Below, one piece after another: positions 57,591 through 64,000 of a stretch of 64,000 nt of DNA. Position 1 is the stretch's first letter; every line of letters starts with the position of its first letter. The position numbers and the translations under genes were made by a program. Origin of the DNA: Phyllobacterium sp. T1293 (GTDB lineage: Bacteria; Pseudomonadota; Alphaproteobacteria; Rhizobiales; Rhizobiaceae); the NCBI RefSeq assembly GCF_020731415.2, contig NZ_CP088273.1, forward strand, positions 2,981,001 through 3,045,000. The letters are read 5' to 3'. The notes beneath the pieces were generated by a model, which had not been told where the DNA came from, ran no database searches, and saw only the letters and a program-made list of their open reading frames with translations.

Positions 57591-58868
57591 TCAGCCGCGA
57601 ACGCGTTTACCGATCGGCGTCACATTGCTCTTGCGATTGGCCTGAGCGTGATCGTTAACAAATTTGACAATACGTGGTGCAATTTCAGCACGGAACCGCG
57701 ATCCATTGAATACGCCGTAGTGGCCAACCTTGCCCTGCAGATGGTGCATGCGCATGTGATCAGGGATATTTACACACAGGGTTTGGGCGGCTTTGGTCTG
57801 GCCGACGCCGGAAATGTCATCATTCTCACCCTCAACCGTCAGAAGGGCAACGGTGCGGATTGCCGAAGGGTCAACCAGCTTGCCGCGATGGGTCATCTCG
57901 CCCTTGGGCAGCGACTGCTTGACAAAAACCGTATCGACCGTCTGCAGATAGAATTCTGCAGTCAGATCCATCACGGCCAGATATTCGTCATAGAATTCGC
58001 GGTGCTTGTCAGCGGAATCACCATCTTCCTTGACAAGATGCATGAAGAATTCCTTGTGCGCCGTGATATGGCGGTCAAGATTCATGCTCATGAAGCCGGA
58101 AAGTTGCAGAAAGCCGGGATAAACATCACGCATGAAGCCCGCATGCGGCCATGGCACCGACATGATGACATTGTCGCGGAACCAGTTAATGCCCTTTTCC
58201 TCGGCCAGAATATTGACCGCTGTCGGGTTCTTGCGTGTGTCGATTGGGCCGCCCATCAGCGTCATGCTTGATGGGGCAAACCTGTCGCCATCGGCTTCCA
58301 TGATGGATACTGCTGCAAGAACTGGGACGGATGGCTGACAGACGGCCACCACATGGGTGTCCTCTCCCAGCGCGTGGAACATTTTGATGACGTAATCAAT
58401 GTAGTCATCCAGATCAAAACGGCCTGCGCTCAGCGGCACGGAGCGCGCGTCAACCCAATCGGTAATGTAGACTTCCGCATGGGGCAACAGGGCCTCGACA
58501 GTCCCGCGCAGCAGCGTTGCATAGTGACCGGACATGGGCGCAACAACGAGAATCTTTGGATCGGCTGCACGCTTGGACGACAGTGCGCGCTTGAAGTGGA
58601 TCACATTGCAGAATGGTTTCGACCAGACGATCTTTTCGCGGATTTCGACCTCTTCACCATCCACGATAGTCATCGGGAGGTTGAAAGCAGGCTTGGCATA
58701 GGCGCGTGTCGTGCGCTCAAACAGTTCGCAGCCAGCCGTGATGGAACGTCCGATAATTGTTTGCGATAAAGGATTGAGCGGATTGTCGTAGAACAGCTTG
58801 GTTGCGTCCGCCAAGGCCCGGTACGGCTGCAGGGCGGCATGATTGAGTTCATAAAGCTGGTAGAACAT
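57591..58868 (-). CDS. phaZ: Intracellular poly(3-hydroxybutyrate) depolymerase
   Basis: Mobilises stored PHB granules. The 425-residue protein lacks a signal peptide and has the intracellular PhaZ pattern: Cys177 in VVAVCQPSVPV as the nucleophile in place of Ser, TDWVDARSVPLS, and the C-terminal LLTVEGENDDISGVGQTKAA and HHLQGKVGHYGVFNGSRF with the remaining triad Asp and His. This matches alphaproteobacterial PhaZ of nodulating and soil species. No phaC or phaP gene is close. Confidence 0.94.
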   Translation of the reverse strand: MFYQLYELNHAALQPYRALADATKLFYDNPLNPLSQTIIGRSITAGCELFERTTRAYAKPAFNLPMTIVDGEEVEIREKIVWSKPFCNVIHFKRALSSKRAADPKILVVAPMSGHYATLLRGTVEALLPHAEVYITDWVDARSVPLSAGRFDLDDYIDYVIKMFHALGEDTHVVAVCQPSVPVLAAVSIMEADGDRFAPSSMTLMGGPIDTRKNPTAVNILAEEKGINWFRDNVIMSVPWPHAGFMRDVYPGFLQLSGFMSMNLDRHITAHKEFFMHLVKEDGDSADKHREFYDEYLAVMDLTAEFYLQTVDTVFVKQSLPKGEMTHRGKLVDPSAIRTVALLTVEGENDDISGVGQTKAAQTLCVNIPDHMRMHHLQGKVGHYGVFNGSRFRAEIAPRIVKFVNDHAQANRKSNVTPIGKRVRG

Positions 58869-59062
58869 TCCACTGTCCGATCATATCAACACAACGGCGA
58901 TCTCAAAAACATGATCATCAAAGATGAATATGTTCTTGACGGGAGGATAACCCTAGCCGGTTTAATTGATATTGCAATGCAACAAAAGGATTAGTGGGAA
59001 GAAAGATGTTCACAAATGTCTGTGCAGGCGCAACATAAATTGCGCACTGCACAGGTAAAGGG

Positions 59063-59350
59063 TCAGGCACCTTCGACGATGACCATCTCGCCTTCGGCAT
59101 ATTGCTGCCGGATGGCCTTGGCCGCCTGATATTCCGGTGAGTTGTAGCAGTCGAGCGCGTGCTGCACCGACGGAAACTCGATCACGACATTTCGGGCGCG
59201 CACAGTACCCTCAAGCTGATGATATGCGCCGCCGCGTGCCAGAAAATTCGCGCCGTAACGCTCAAAGGCCGGTTTCGCTGTCGCAATGTAACCCTTGTAG
59301 CCTTCCGCATCCTTCACATCGATGCGCGCTATCCAATATCCCTTGGCCAT
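59063..59350 (-). CDS. DUF1330 domain protein
   Basis: A 95-residue protein of the DUF1330 family (PF07045), a small ferredoxin-like alpha/beta-barrel group of unknown function. It begins MAKGYWIARIDVKDAEGYKG and has the conserved RNVVIEFPSVQHALDCYNSPEYQAA. The ATG at 59350 has a GGGAGGAA site just upstream and is preferred over 59362. pyrF is 51 bp downstream in the same direction, perhaps in one operon. Confidence 0.88.
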   Translation of the reverse strand: MAKGYWIARIDVKDAEGYKGYIATAKPAFERYGANFLARGGAYHQLEGTVRARNVVIEFPSVQHALDCYNSPEYQAAKAIRQQYAEGEMVIVEGA

Positions 59351-59401
59351 GATTCCTCCCAAACTTACACGGGCGGTTCGCCCGAACTCCGGCAGATTTG
59401 A

Positions 59402-60100
59402 TCAGACACCTGCCATTTCGGCAAGGATCGCTTCAGCCGCAGCCTTCGGATCGGCGGCGCTGACGATTGGACGGGCAACAACGAGATGGCTTGCCCCGGC
59501 ACGCAGGGCATCCGACGGCGTCATGACGCGTTTCTGATCACCAATATCGGCGCCCTTTGGCCGGATACCGGGGGTGACGACAGCAAGATCGGGACCGACG
59601 ATCTTGCGCACGGCGGAGGCTTCCGCAGCGGAGCAGACTATGCCGCCCATTCCCGCACGCAGCGCCTGTTCTGCCCGGATCAGCACCAGCGTGTGCGGAT
59701 CATGTTCATAACCGGCATCAATCATGTCCTGCTGGTCCATGGAGGTGAGCACGGTGACGCCAAGCAGGCACAGCTCCGATCCGCGCGCTGCTTCCACAGC
59801 GGCCTTCATTGCCTTGGGATAGGCATGGAGTGTCAGCATGGAAACGCCCATCTTGACGATGTTCTCAACGCCCTTTGCGACCGTGTTGTCGATATCGAGG
59901 AGCTTCATGTCCAAGAAGACTTTTTTGCCTGACTGGACAAGTTCCGTTGCAAAACCAAGGCCGCCGGCAAAGGCCAGTTGATAGCCGATTTTATAGAAGG
60001 ATACCGTATCCCCGAGGGTGCTGACGATATCACCCGCCGCCTTCAGGTCAGGCACATCAAGGCCTACGATGAGGCGATCGCGCAAAGCCGCTTCCATCAT
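59402..60100 (-). CDS. pyrF: Orotidine 5'-phosphate decarboxylase
   Basis: Last step of UMP synthesis. The 232-residue protein has the active-site segment [17 protein letters not shown] (catalytic Lys and Asp residues), [10 protein letters not shown] at the start, and [17 protein letters not shown] near the phosphate-binding loop. The ATG at 60100 has AGGTGG six bases upstream; the frame is open to 60139. Confidence 0.96.
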   Translation of the reverse strand: MMEAALRDRLIVGLDVPDLKAAGDIVSTLGDTVSFYKIGYQLAFAGGLGFATELVQSGKKVFLDMKLLDIDNTVAKGVENIVKMGVSMLTLHAYPKAMKAAVEAARGSELCLLGVTVLTSMDQQDMIDAGYEHDPHTLVLIRAEQALRAGMGGIVCSAAEASAVRKIVGPDLAVVTPGIRPKGADIGDQKRVMTPSDALRAGASHLVVARPIVSAADPKAAAEAILAEMAGV

Positions 60101-60194
60101 GACAAACCACCTTTTCCGTTGATCGCCATCCCATGACACACCAATGCGCGATAGGGAAGCTCAGAACGGCAAAAGTACAGACAAAAGCGGCCTG

Positions 60195-60776
60195 TTAACG
60201 GGTTTTTGCCAGCCTTGCGTGGTCAATCAGCGACTGGCAGGTTCGTTCCATGGCTCTGGTGGTCCGGCTATCGTGGAAGGAGCCGTCTGCTGCAAAGGCC
60301 TCGTGAGCATGGGCGACGGAACATTGCTCGCTGACAATCTGCGTTCCTACGTTCATCAAAACCGACCGCAAATGATAGAGGCCACGGATACCAGCGAAAT
60401 TGCCGTCGGATGACGAGCAGAGCGCAACAATCTTGCCCGCATAGGGCTTGAGGGGCTTTTCACCATCTCTGGAAATGCGGCTGACCCAATCAATGGTGTT
60501 TTTCAGAAGTGGTGGAATGGAGGAATTATATTCAGGCGAGGCAATCAGGATGCCGTCATGGGCTGCAAACAGCCGCCCAAGCTTCATGGCGTTTTCCGGG
60601 ATGCCTTTTTCGGACTCCAAATCCTGATCCATGATGGGGAGCGGATAGTCAATCAGAGCAATGCGTGTCACATCAGCACCAAGAGCCGCCAATGTCTTCG
60701 TCGCAACATCAGCAACCTGGCCGCTGAAAGCACCAGTACGATTCGAACCTGCGAAAACAAGAATCTTCGGCAGCAT
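60195..60776 (-). CDS. NADPH-dependent FMN reductase
   Basis: A 193-residue flavodoxin-like reductase: ILVFAGSNRTGAFSG (phosphate-binding loop), ASPEYNSSIPPLLKNTIDWVS (FMN contact) and SSSDGNFAGIRGLYHLRSVL. Members of this family (e.g. chromate or azo reductases) reduce FMN, quinones or other electron acceptors. The ATG at 60776 with GAAGGGA upstream is the true start; the frame extends to 60953 over the end of pmtA. It is 37 bp from pmtA and probably in its operon. Confidence 0.9.
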   Translation of the reverse strand: MLPKILVFAGSNRTGAFSGQVADVATKTLAALGADVTRIALIDYPLPIMDQDLESEKGIPENAMKLGRLFAAHDGILIASPEYNSSIPPLLKNTIDWVSRISRDGEKPLKPYAGKIVALCSSSDGNFAGIRGLYHLRSVLMNVGTQIVSEQCSVAHAHEAFAADGSFHDSRTTRAMERTCQSLIDHARLAKTR

Positions 60777-60813
60777 ATGGTTCCCTTCAGGGTCAGACGA
60801 TGAAAGCAGGCTA

Positions 60814-61407
60814 TCAGGCGTGGCGGTAAATCCACAGGCGGGCGGGCGGCACATTGCGGATGATGAAATCGAGGTGCTCGATCTTGTAATTACCGCGCCC
60901 GGCAGGAACCGGCGACATCGGGCCGTAAGTGATCTGGACAATCGGGCGGCCATGCGGAACCCTGCGCAGCAGGTCCTCGATAATCTTTACACGATCACCA
61001 ACCGGGAAATTCAAAAGCGGCACTGCCGAGACGACCGAATCAAACATCTGGCCCTTGTGCTCGCCAAGTGTCTTGTCGAGGTTGAAAGCATCACCCTCAA
61101 TAATATTCACACCGGGGAAATCTTCGCGCAGATGTTCGGCAAAATCCGAGGAATATTCAACGCAGAAGAGGTTTTCAGCTGTAACGCCGCGATTGAGGAT
61201 CGCGCGCGTGATCACGCCAGTGCCCGGCCCAAGCTCCAGAACAGGCAGACCGGAATGGGGATTAACGACACTGGCCATACGGCGCGCAGTGATGGAACTT
61301 GTCGGGAGAATTGAACCAACTGCCTTCGGACCATGCATCCAGCCCTTGAAAAAGCGGATTTCCTCGCCGAATCGTTCAGCGAGTTTCTTTCCCAGTGGTC
61401 GTGTCAT
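60814..61407 (-). CDS. pmtA: Phosphatidylethanolamine N-methyltransferase
   Basis: Makes phosphatidylcholine by methylating phosphatidylethanolamine with S-adenosylmethionine. The 197-residue protein has the SAM motif VLELGPGTGVIT (about 57-68), FVCVEYS-type acidic motif (LFCVEYSSDFAEHLR) and DSVVSAVPLLNFP. It is of the rhizobial PmtA type, which sits beside dnaJ in several relatives. ATG 61407 has GGGAGGG seven bases upstream; ATG 61413 is too close to it. Confidence 0.92.
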   Translation of the reverse strand: MTRPLGKKLAERFGEEIRFFKGWMHGPKAVGSILPTSSITARRMASVVNPHSGLPVLELGPGTGVITRAILNRGVTAENLFCVEYSSDFAEHLREDFPGVNIIEGDAFNLDKTLGEHKGQMFDSVVSAVPLLNFPVGDRVKIIEDLLRRVPHGRPIVQITYGPMSPVPAGRGNYKIEHLDFIIRNVPPARLWIYRHA

Positions 61408-61492
61408 TGCCATCCCTCCCGTCGCAGATTGACAGATTTATGACGCAACTCGTGGCGGAAGCAAGGCCGATTGCCTCACTTTGGCAACAAAT

Positions 61493-62623
61493 TTACTCGC
61501 TCAGTCCTTCAAAGAATTCCTTCATGCGAGCAAAGAAGCCCGATGATTGCGGGCTATTGTCCTGCGACGACACACGCTCAAACTCTTCCAGCAATTCGCG
61601 CTGGCGCTTGTTAAGGTTTTGCGGCGTTTCGATCGCGATCTGGATATAGAGATCGCCCATGGCGGGCTGGCGCAAAACCGGCATGCCCTTGCCTTTGAGG
61701 CGGAACTGCTTGGCGTTCTGCGTGCCTTCGGGGATTTTGACCCGTGTCTGCGTGCCGTCAAGCGTCGCCACTTCAAACTGACCGCCAAGCGCAGCGGTGG
61801 TCATGGAAATGGGCACCTTGCAGTAAAGGTCTGACCCATCGCGCTGGAAGAACTCATGCGGTTTCAGCGACAGGAAAATATAAAGATCGCCAGAGGGTCC
61901 ACCGCGGACGCCTGCCTCACCTTCGCCAGTCAGACGAATGCGTGTACCGTCTTCGATACCCGCCGGAATGTTGACCGACAGCGAACGCTCTTCGGTGATT
62001 CGGCCCTGACCGGAGCACTTCGTGCAGGGATCTTTGATGGTCTGCCCGCGGCCATGGCAGGTCGGGCAGGTGCGCTCGATGGAAAAGAAGCCCTGCGCTG
62101 CCCGGACGCGGCCGGAACCACCACAGGTATTGCAGGTGACGGGTGACGTGCCCGGCTTGGCGCCGCTGCCGGAACATTCATCACAGGTAATGGAGGTTGG
62201 CACGCGAATCTGGGCTGTCTTGCCCGCATAGGCCTCTTCAAGCGTGATTTCCATATTGTAGCGAAGGTCGGCGCCACGTTCGCGACCACCGGACCGGCGC
62301 TGGCGGCCACCGCCCATCATCTCGCCAAAAATGTCTTCGAAAATATCGGCAAAACCACCGGCGCCGCCAAAGCCGCCGCCTCCACCGCCCATGCCACCAT
62401 TTTCAAACGCCGCGTGACCGAACCGGTCATAGGCCGCGCGCTTGTTGGGGTCTTTCAGCGTTTCGTAAGCTTCGCCGATTTCCTTGAATTTGTGCTCGGC
62501 CTTTTCATCGCCCGGATTCTTGTCGGGGTGATATTGCATCGCCAGTTTACGGAAAGCGCTCTTAAGCTCCTTCTCATCAGCGCCTCTCGCTACGCCGAGG
62601 GTTTCGTAATAGTCAGCCTTCAT
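61493..62623 (-). CDS. dnaJ: Chaperone protein DnaJ
   Basis: Co-chaperone that feeds unfolded proteins to DnaK and stimulates its ATPase. The 376-residue protein has the J domain with HPD at 32-34, a Gly/Phe-rich region (about 75-105), four zinc-binding repeats ([32 protein letters not shown] at about 150-215) and two C-terminal substrate domains. It lies downstream of dnaK, but 1.15 kb and a terminator separate them, so it must have its own promoter. Confidence 0.97.
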   Translation of the reverse strand: MKADYYETLGVARGADEKELKSAFRKLAMQYHPDKNPGDEKAEHKFKEIGEAYETLKDPNKRAAYDRFGHAAFENGGMGGGGGGFGGAGGFADIFEDIFGEMMGGGRQRRSGGRERGADLRYNMEITLEEAYAGKTAQIRVPTSITCDECSGSGAKPGTSPVTCNTCGGSGRVRAAQGFFSIERTCPTCHGRGQTIKDPCTKCSGQGRITEERSLSVNIPAGIEDGTRIRLTGEGEAGVRGGPSGDLYIFLSLKPHEFFQRDGSDLYCKVPISMTTAALGGQFEVATLDGTQTRVKIPEGTQNAKQFRLKGKGMPVLRQPAMGDLYIQIAIETPQNLNKRQRELLEEFERVSSQDNSPQSSGFFARMKEFFEGLSE

Positions 62624-63007
62624 CCAAACACTCGTTCCATGAAATCGTACAGCCTCACGCAGAAGCTTGTTTTAGAGCGGTATTTAGGTGCTCAACGCCC
62701 GGAATGCCATAGCCTTCTTGGATTGATTCGCTCCAAGTGCCGCATATTTGCGCATTATTGCGTTTGTGTGGCAATCCTTCCACGGTTTTATGCACTTATG
62801 AAATACAAAATGCCTGATCATCCCTCTTGAATGGTGTTGCGCGTGATTGGTGGTTCTGTAGCCGACCAGATTGTGCTTCCCCGTTGCCACACCCGCTTTT
62901 GCGTCTGGCCATTGAAAAAGTGGGAAAGACGGGCGGTCCATCGGGAGCGCTGAAGTCTTTGGTTGGTGTTGCGGTGAGTATGCTCCCCGGAGCTTTTCCT
63001 ATTGGCT

Positions 63008-63027
63008 AAATGGAACGTGTTCCATTT
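63008..63027. repeat. 20-bp palindrome in the dnaK-dnaJ gap
   Basis: AAATGGAAC-GT-GTTCCATTT, nine perfect pairs around two bases. It could be an operator or part of a repeat; no regulator is known. The gap from 62624 to 63290 holds no gene I can support. Confidence 0.45.
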
Positions 63028-63296
63028 AATCAGAAAAGCACCTGGACCACCCGCCCCGGCGATTTGTGTTCCCGCTCTTCACCGATTTCCTGGCTGTCAG
63101 GCTCAGTACCGGCATAAGAGCGGAACCTCTCCGGTCTGCGGGACTACCACCCGCAAACAGAAGCGCCGGTCCTTTCCTGACTTCGAATAGTTTCCGGAAG
63201 CATTCCCGCCGGAAAGGACACCATCAGAATAAGCGACGTTGGAGAAACGTGGATAAGTTGGCGGTGTTTTTTTGAGAATGGTGGTTTGGTAAAGGT

Positions 63297-63459
63297 TCAC
63301 CCCCCTCTGTCCTGTCGGACATCTCCCCCACAAGGGGGGAGATCACGTTGGCATTGCCGCTTTCGCTCACCTTGCAATATTGGAGATTGGCTGAATCGCC
63401 CATGACAGCATATCTCCCCCCTTGTGGGGGAGATGGGCGACAGCCCAGAGGGGGGTGAT
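63297..63459. repeat. Inverted pair of structured palindromic repeats
   Basis: Arm 1 (63297-63343) and arm 2 (63412-63459) are inverted copies of about 47 bp that begin CACCCCCCTCTG and end CCCCACAAGGGGGGAGAT. Each arm contains an internal hairpin with the loop TGTC, with stem GTCC/GGAC in arm 1 and GGGC/GCCC in arm 2: the differences are compensatory. The CCCCC-ACAAG-GGGGG part also forms a stem. Similar short repeats are scattered in rhizobial genomes. The 68-bp centre is unremarkable. Together the unit looks like a small non-coding palindromic element. Confidence 0.75.
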
Positions 63460-63508
63460 TGCATCTGCCAATGTTGCAGGTGCTGAACACAGTTTCTTGT
63501 TACATCAA

Positions 63509-63640
63509 CATCGTGCGTGGTTCGACAGGCTCACCATGAGGGAGATGAGTGGGTTGCAGAGTGCTATACCTGCGACGTTCGAGATTGGCGTTGCAGCCGA
63601 CGCTCTCCCTCATGGTGAGCCTGTCGAACCACGACGATGT
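63509..63640. repeat. Second inverted repeat, 28-bp perfect arms
   Basis: Arms at 63517-63544 and 63605-63632 are identical over 28 bases when one is inverted, and the match continues outward through ACATCGT with a one-base insertion. The core is GTTCGACAGGCTCACCATGA, a repeat found widely in alphaproteobacteria (from memory). The 60-bp centre has no coding features. It is probably a MITE-like or REP-like element. Confidence 0.75.
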
Positions 63641-63722
63641 TGAAGCAAACTTTTGAAAATCAACCGGGAATACGGCGATGCGCGCGATCCAATTTCGACC
63701 GGCCCGAAAACATGGATAAAAC

Positions 63723-63750
63723 AAAAAGCCCGGCGCGAGGCCGGGCTTTT
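63723..63750 (-). terminator. Terminator after dnaK
   Basis: On the minus strand, AAAAGCCCGGC / GCCGGGCTTTT with a CTCGC loop and TTTTTGTTTT after it. It lies about 22 bp after the dnaK stop and uncouples dnaK from dnaJ. Confidence 0.9.
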
Positions 63751-63771
63751 CACCAGATTATATTCTGCAGA

Positions 63772-64000
63772 TTATGCAGACTTCTTCTTGCCGTTTTCGT
63801 CGATTTCTTCGAAATCGGCATCGACAACATCGTCATGTTCCTTGGCCGTGGCTTCGGTTGCTTCGCCTTCGCCCTCGGCAGCCTGTGCAGCTTCGTACAT
63901 GGCCTGACCAAGTTTCATTGAAACTTCGGCCAGAGTCTGTGTCTTTGCCTTGATGGCTTCGGCATCATCGCCTTCGGTAGCAGCTTTCAATTCGGTCAGA
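63772..64000 (-). CDS. dnaK: Chaperone protein DnaK, C-terminal end
   Basis: Only the last 75 codons are inside the window; the gene continues beyond the right edge. They show the helical lid ([11 protein letters not shown]) followed by the Ala/Glu-rich linker and the conserved C-terminal tail [19 protein letters not shown], characteristic of alphaproteobacterial DnaK. The stop is at 63772-63774. Confidence 0.93.
   Translation of the reverse strand, partial: LTELKAATEGDDAEAIKAKTQTLAEVSMKLGQAMYEAAQAAEGEGEATEATAKEHDDVVDADFEEIDENGKKKSA

Noticed and set aside
63103..63724. Several short reading frames in the dnaK-dnaJ gap
   Set aside because: They run across the inverted-repeat elements, have no ribosome sites and no recognisable protein features.

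Overview
The window looks like chromosomal DNA of an alphaproteobacterium of the order Rhizobiales, most likely the Brucella/Ochrobactrum/Phyllobacterium side of the order. Grounds are the class II (CP4-like) EPSP synthase in an aroA-cmk-rpsA block, a complex I NDUFA9-type protein, a FYDLN-acid (TIGR02300) protein, PmtA beside DnaJ, an intracellular PHB depolymerase and a BTLCP cysteine protease. GC is moderate by eye and the genus cannot be settled from this sequence alone. No phage, integrase, transposase or CRISPR array was seen.

Layout. 1-3.4 kb: DNA repair and membrane housekeeping (start of a PfkB kinase, EI24/CysZ-like protein, Nth, DUF2244, Ada-like alkyltransferase). 3.4-6.4 kb: a copper-export operon (CopA-type ATPase plus CueR) behind a recognisable CueR promoter. 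6.4-12 kb: Dabb protein, KdpD-KdpE without kdpFABC, OsmC, a mini TRASH-like protein, an ArsR/SRPBCC pair. 12-19 kb: EamA transporter, tRNA-Ala, FYDLN protein, aroA, a membrane-fused cmk, rpsA. 19-26 kb: polyol cluster (dehydrogenase, solute-binding protein, LacI regulator, PfkB kinase, GatZ-family protein) matching the D-altritol/galactitol to D-tagatose to fructose-6-P route known in Agrobacterium. 26-38.5 kb: housekeeping (NDUFA9-like, uppP, GST, queG, mepA, mgsA, glk, ABC exporter, dapB, gpmA, tRNA-Leu). 38.5-40 kb: a small accessory patch with a HExxH protein, a putative lipoprotein and a 59-residue membrane protein whose ribosome-binding site lies in a hairpin.

40-51 kb is a hexuronate catabolism locus: uxaA, a four-gene ABC importer of the PotABCD/Fe type, a uxuB-type reductase, uxaC, a GntR/FCD regulator and uxuA. 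Three intergenic regions in this locus carry the same perfect palindrome TAATATATTA, a likely shared operator tying the uncharacterised transporter to uronate use. 51-64 kb: rlpA, gshB, a LysR regulator facing an MBL-fold protein with degenerate metal ligands, comM, a BTLCP protease, phaZ, DUF1330, pyrF, an FMN reductase, pmtA, dnaJ and the 3' end of dnaK. dnaK and dnaJ are separated by about 1.15 kb of non-coding DNA carrying two inverted-repeat elements and a dnaK terminator.

The best candidates for something new are the uronate ABC importer and its operator, the membrane-anchored cytidylate kinase, the EPSP synthase with Gly at the glyphosate-determining position 100, the HExxH protein/lipoprotein pair, and the structured leader of the 59-residue membrane protein.
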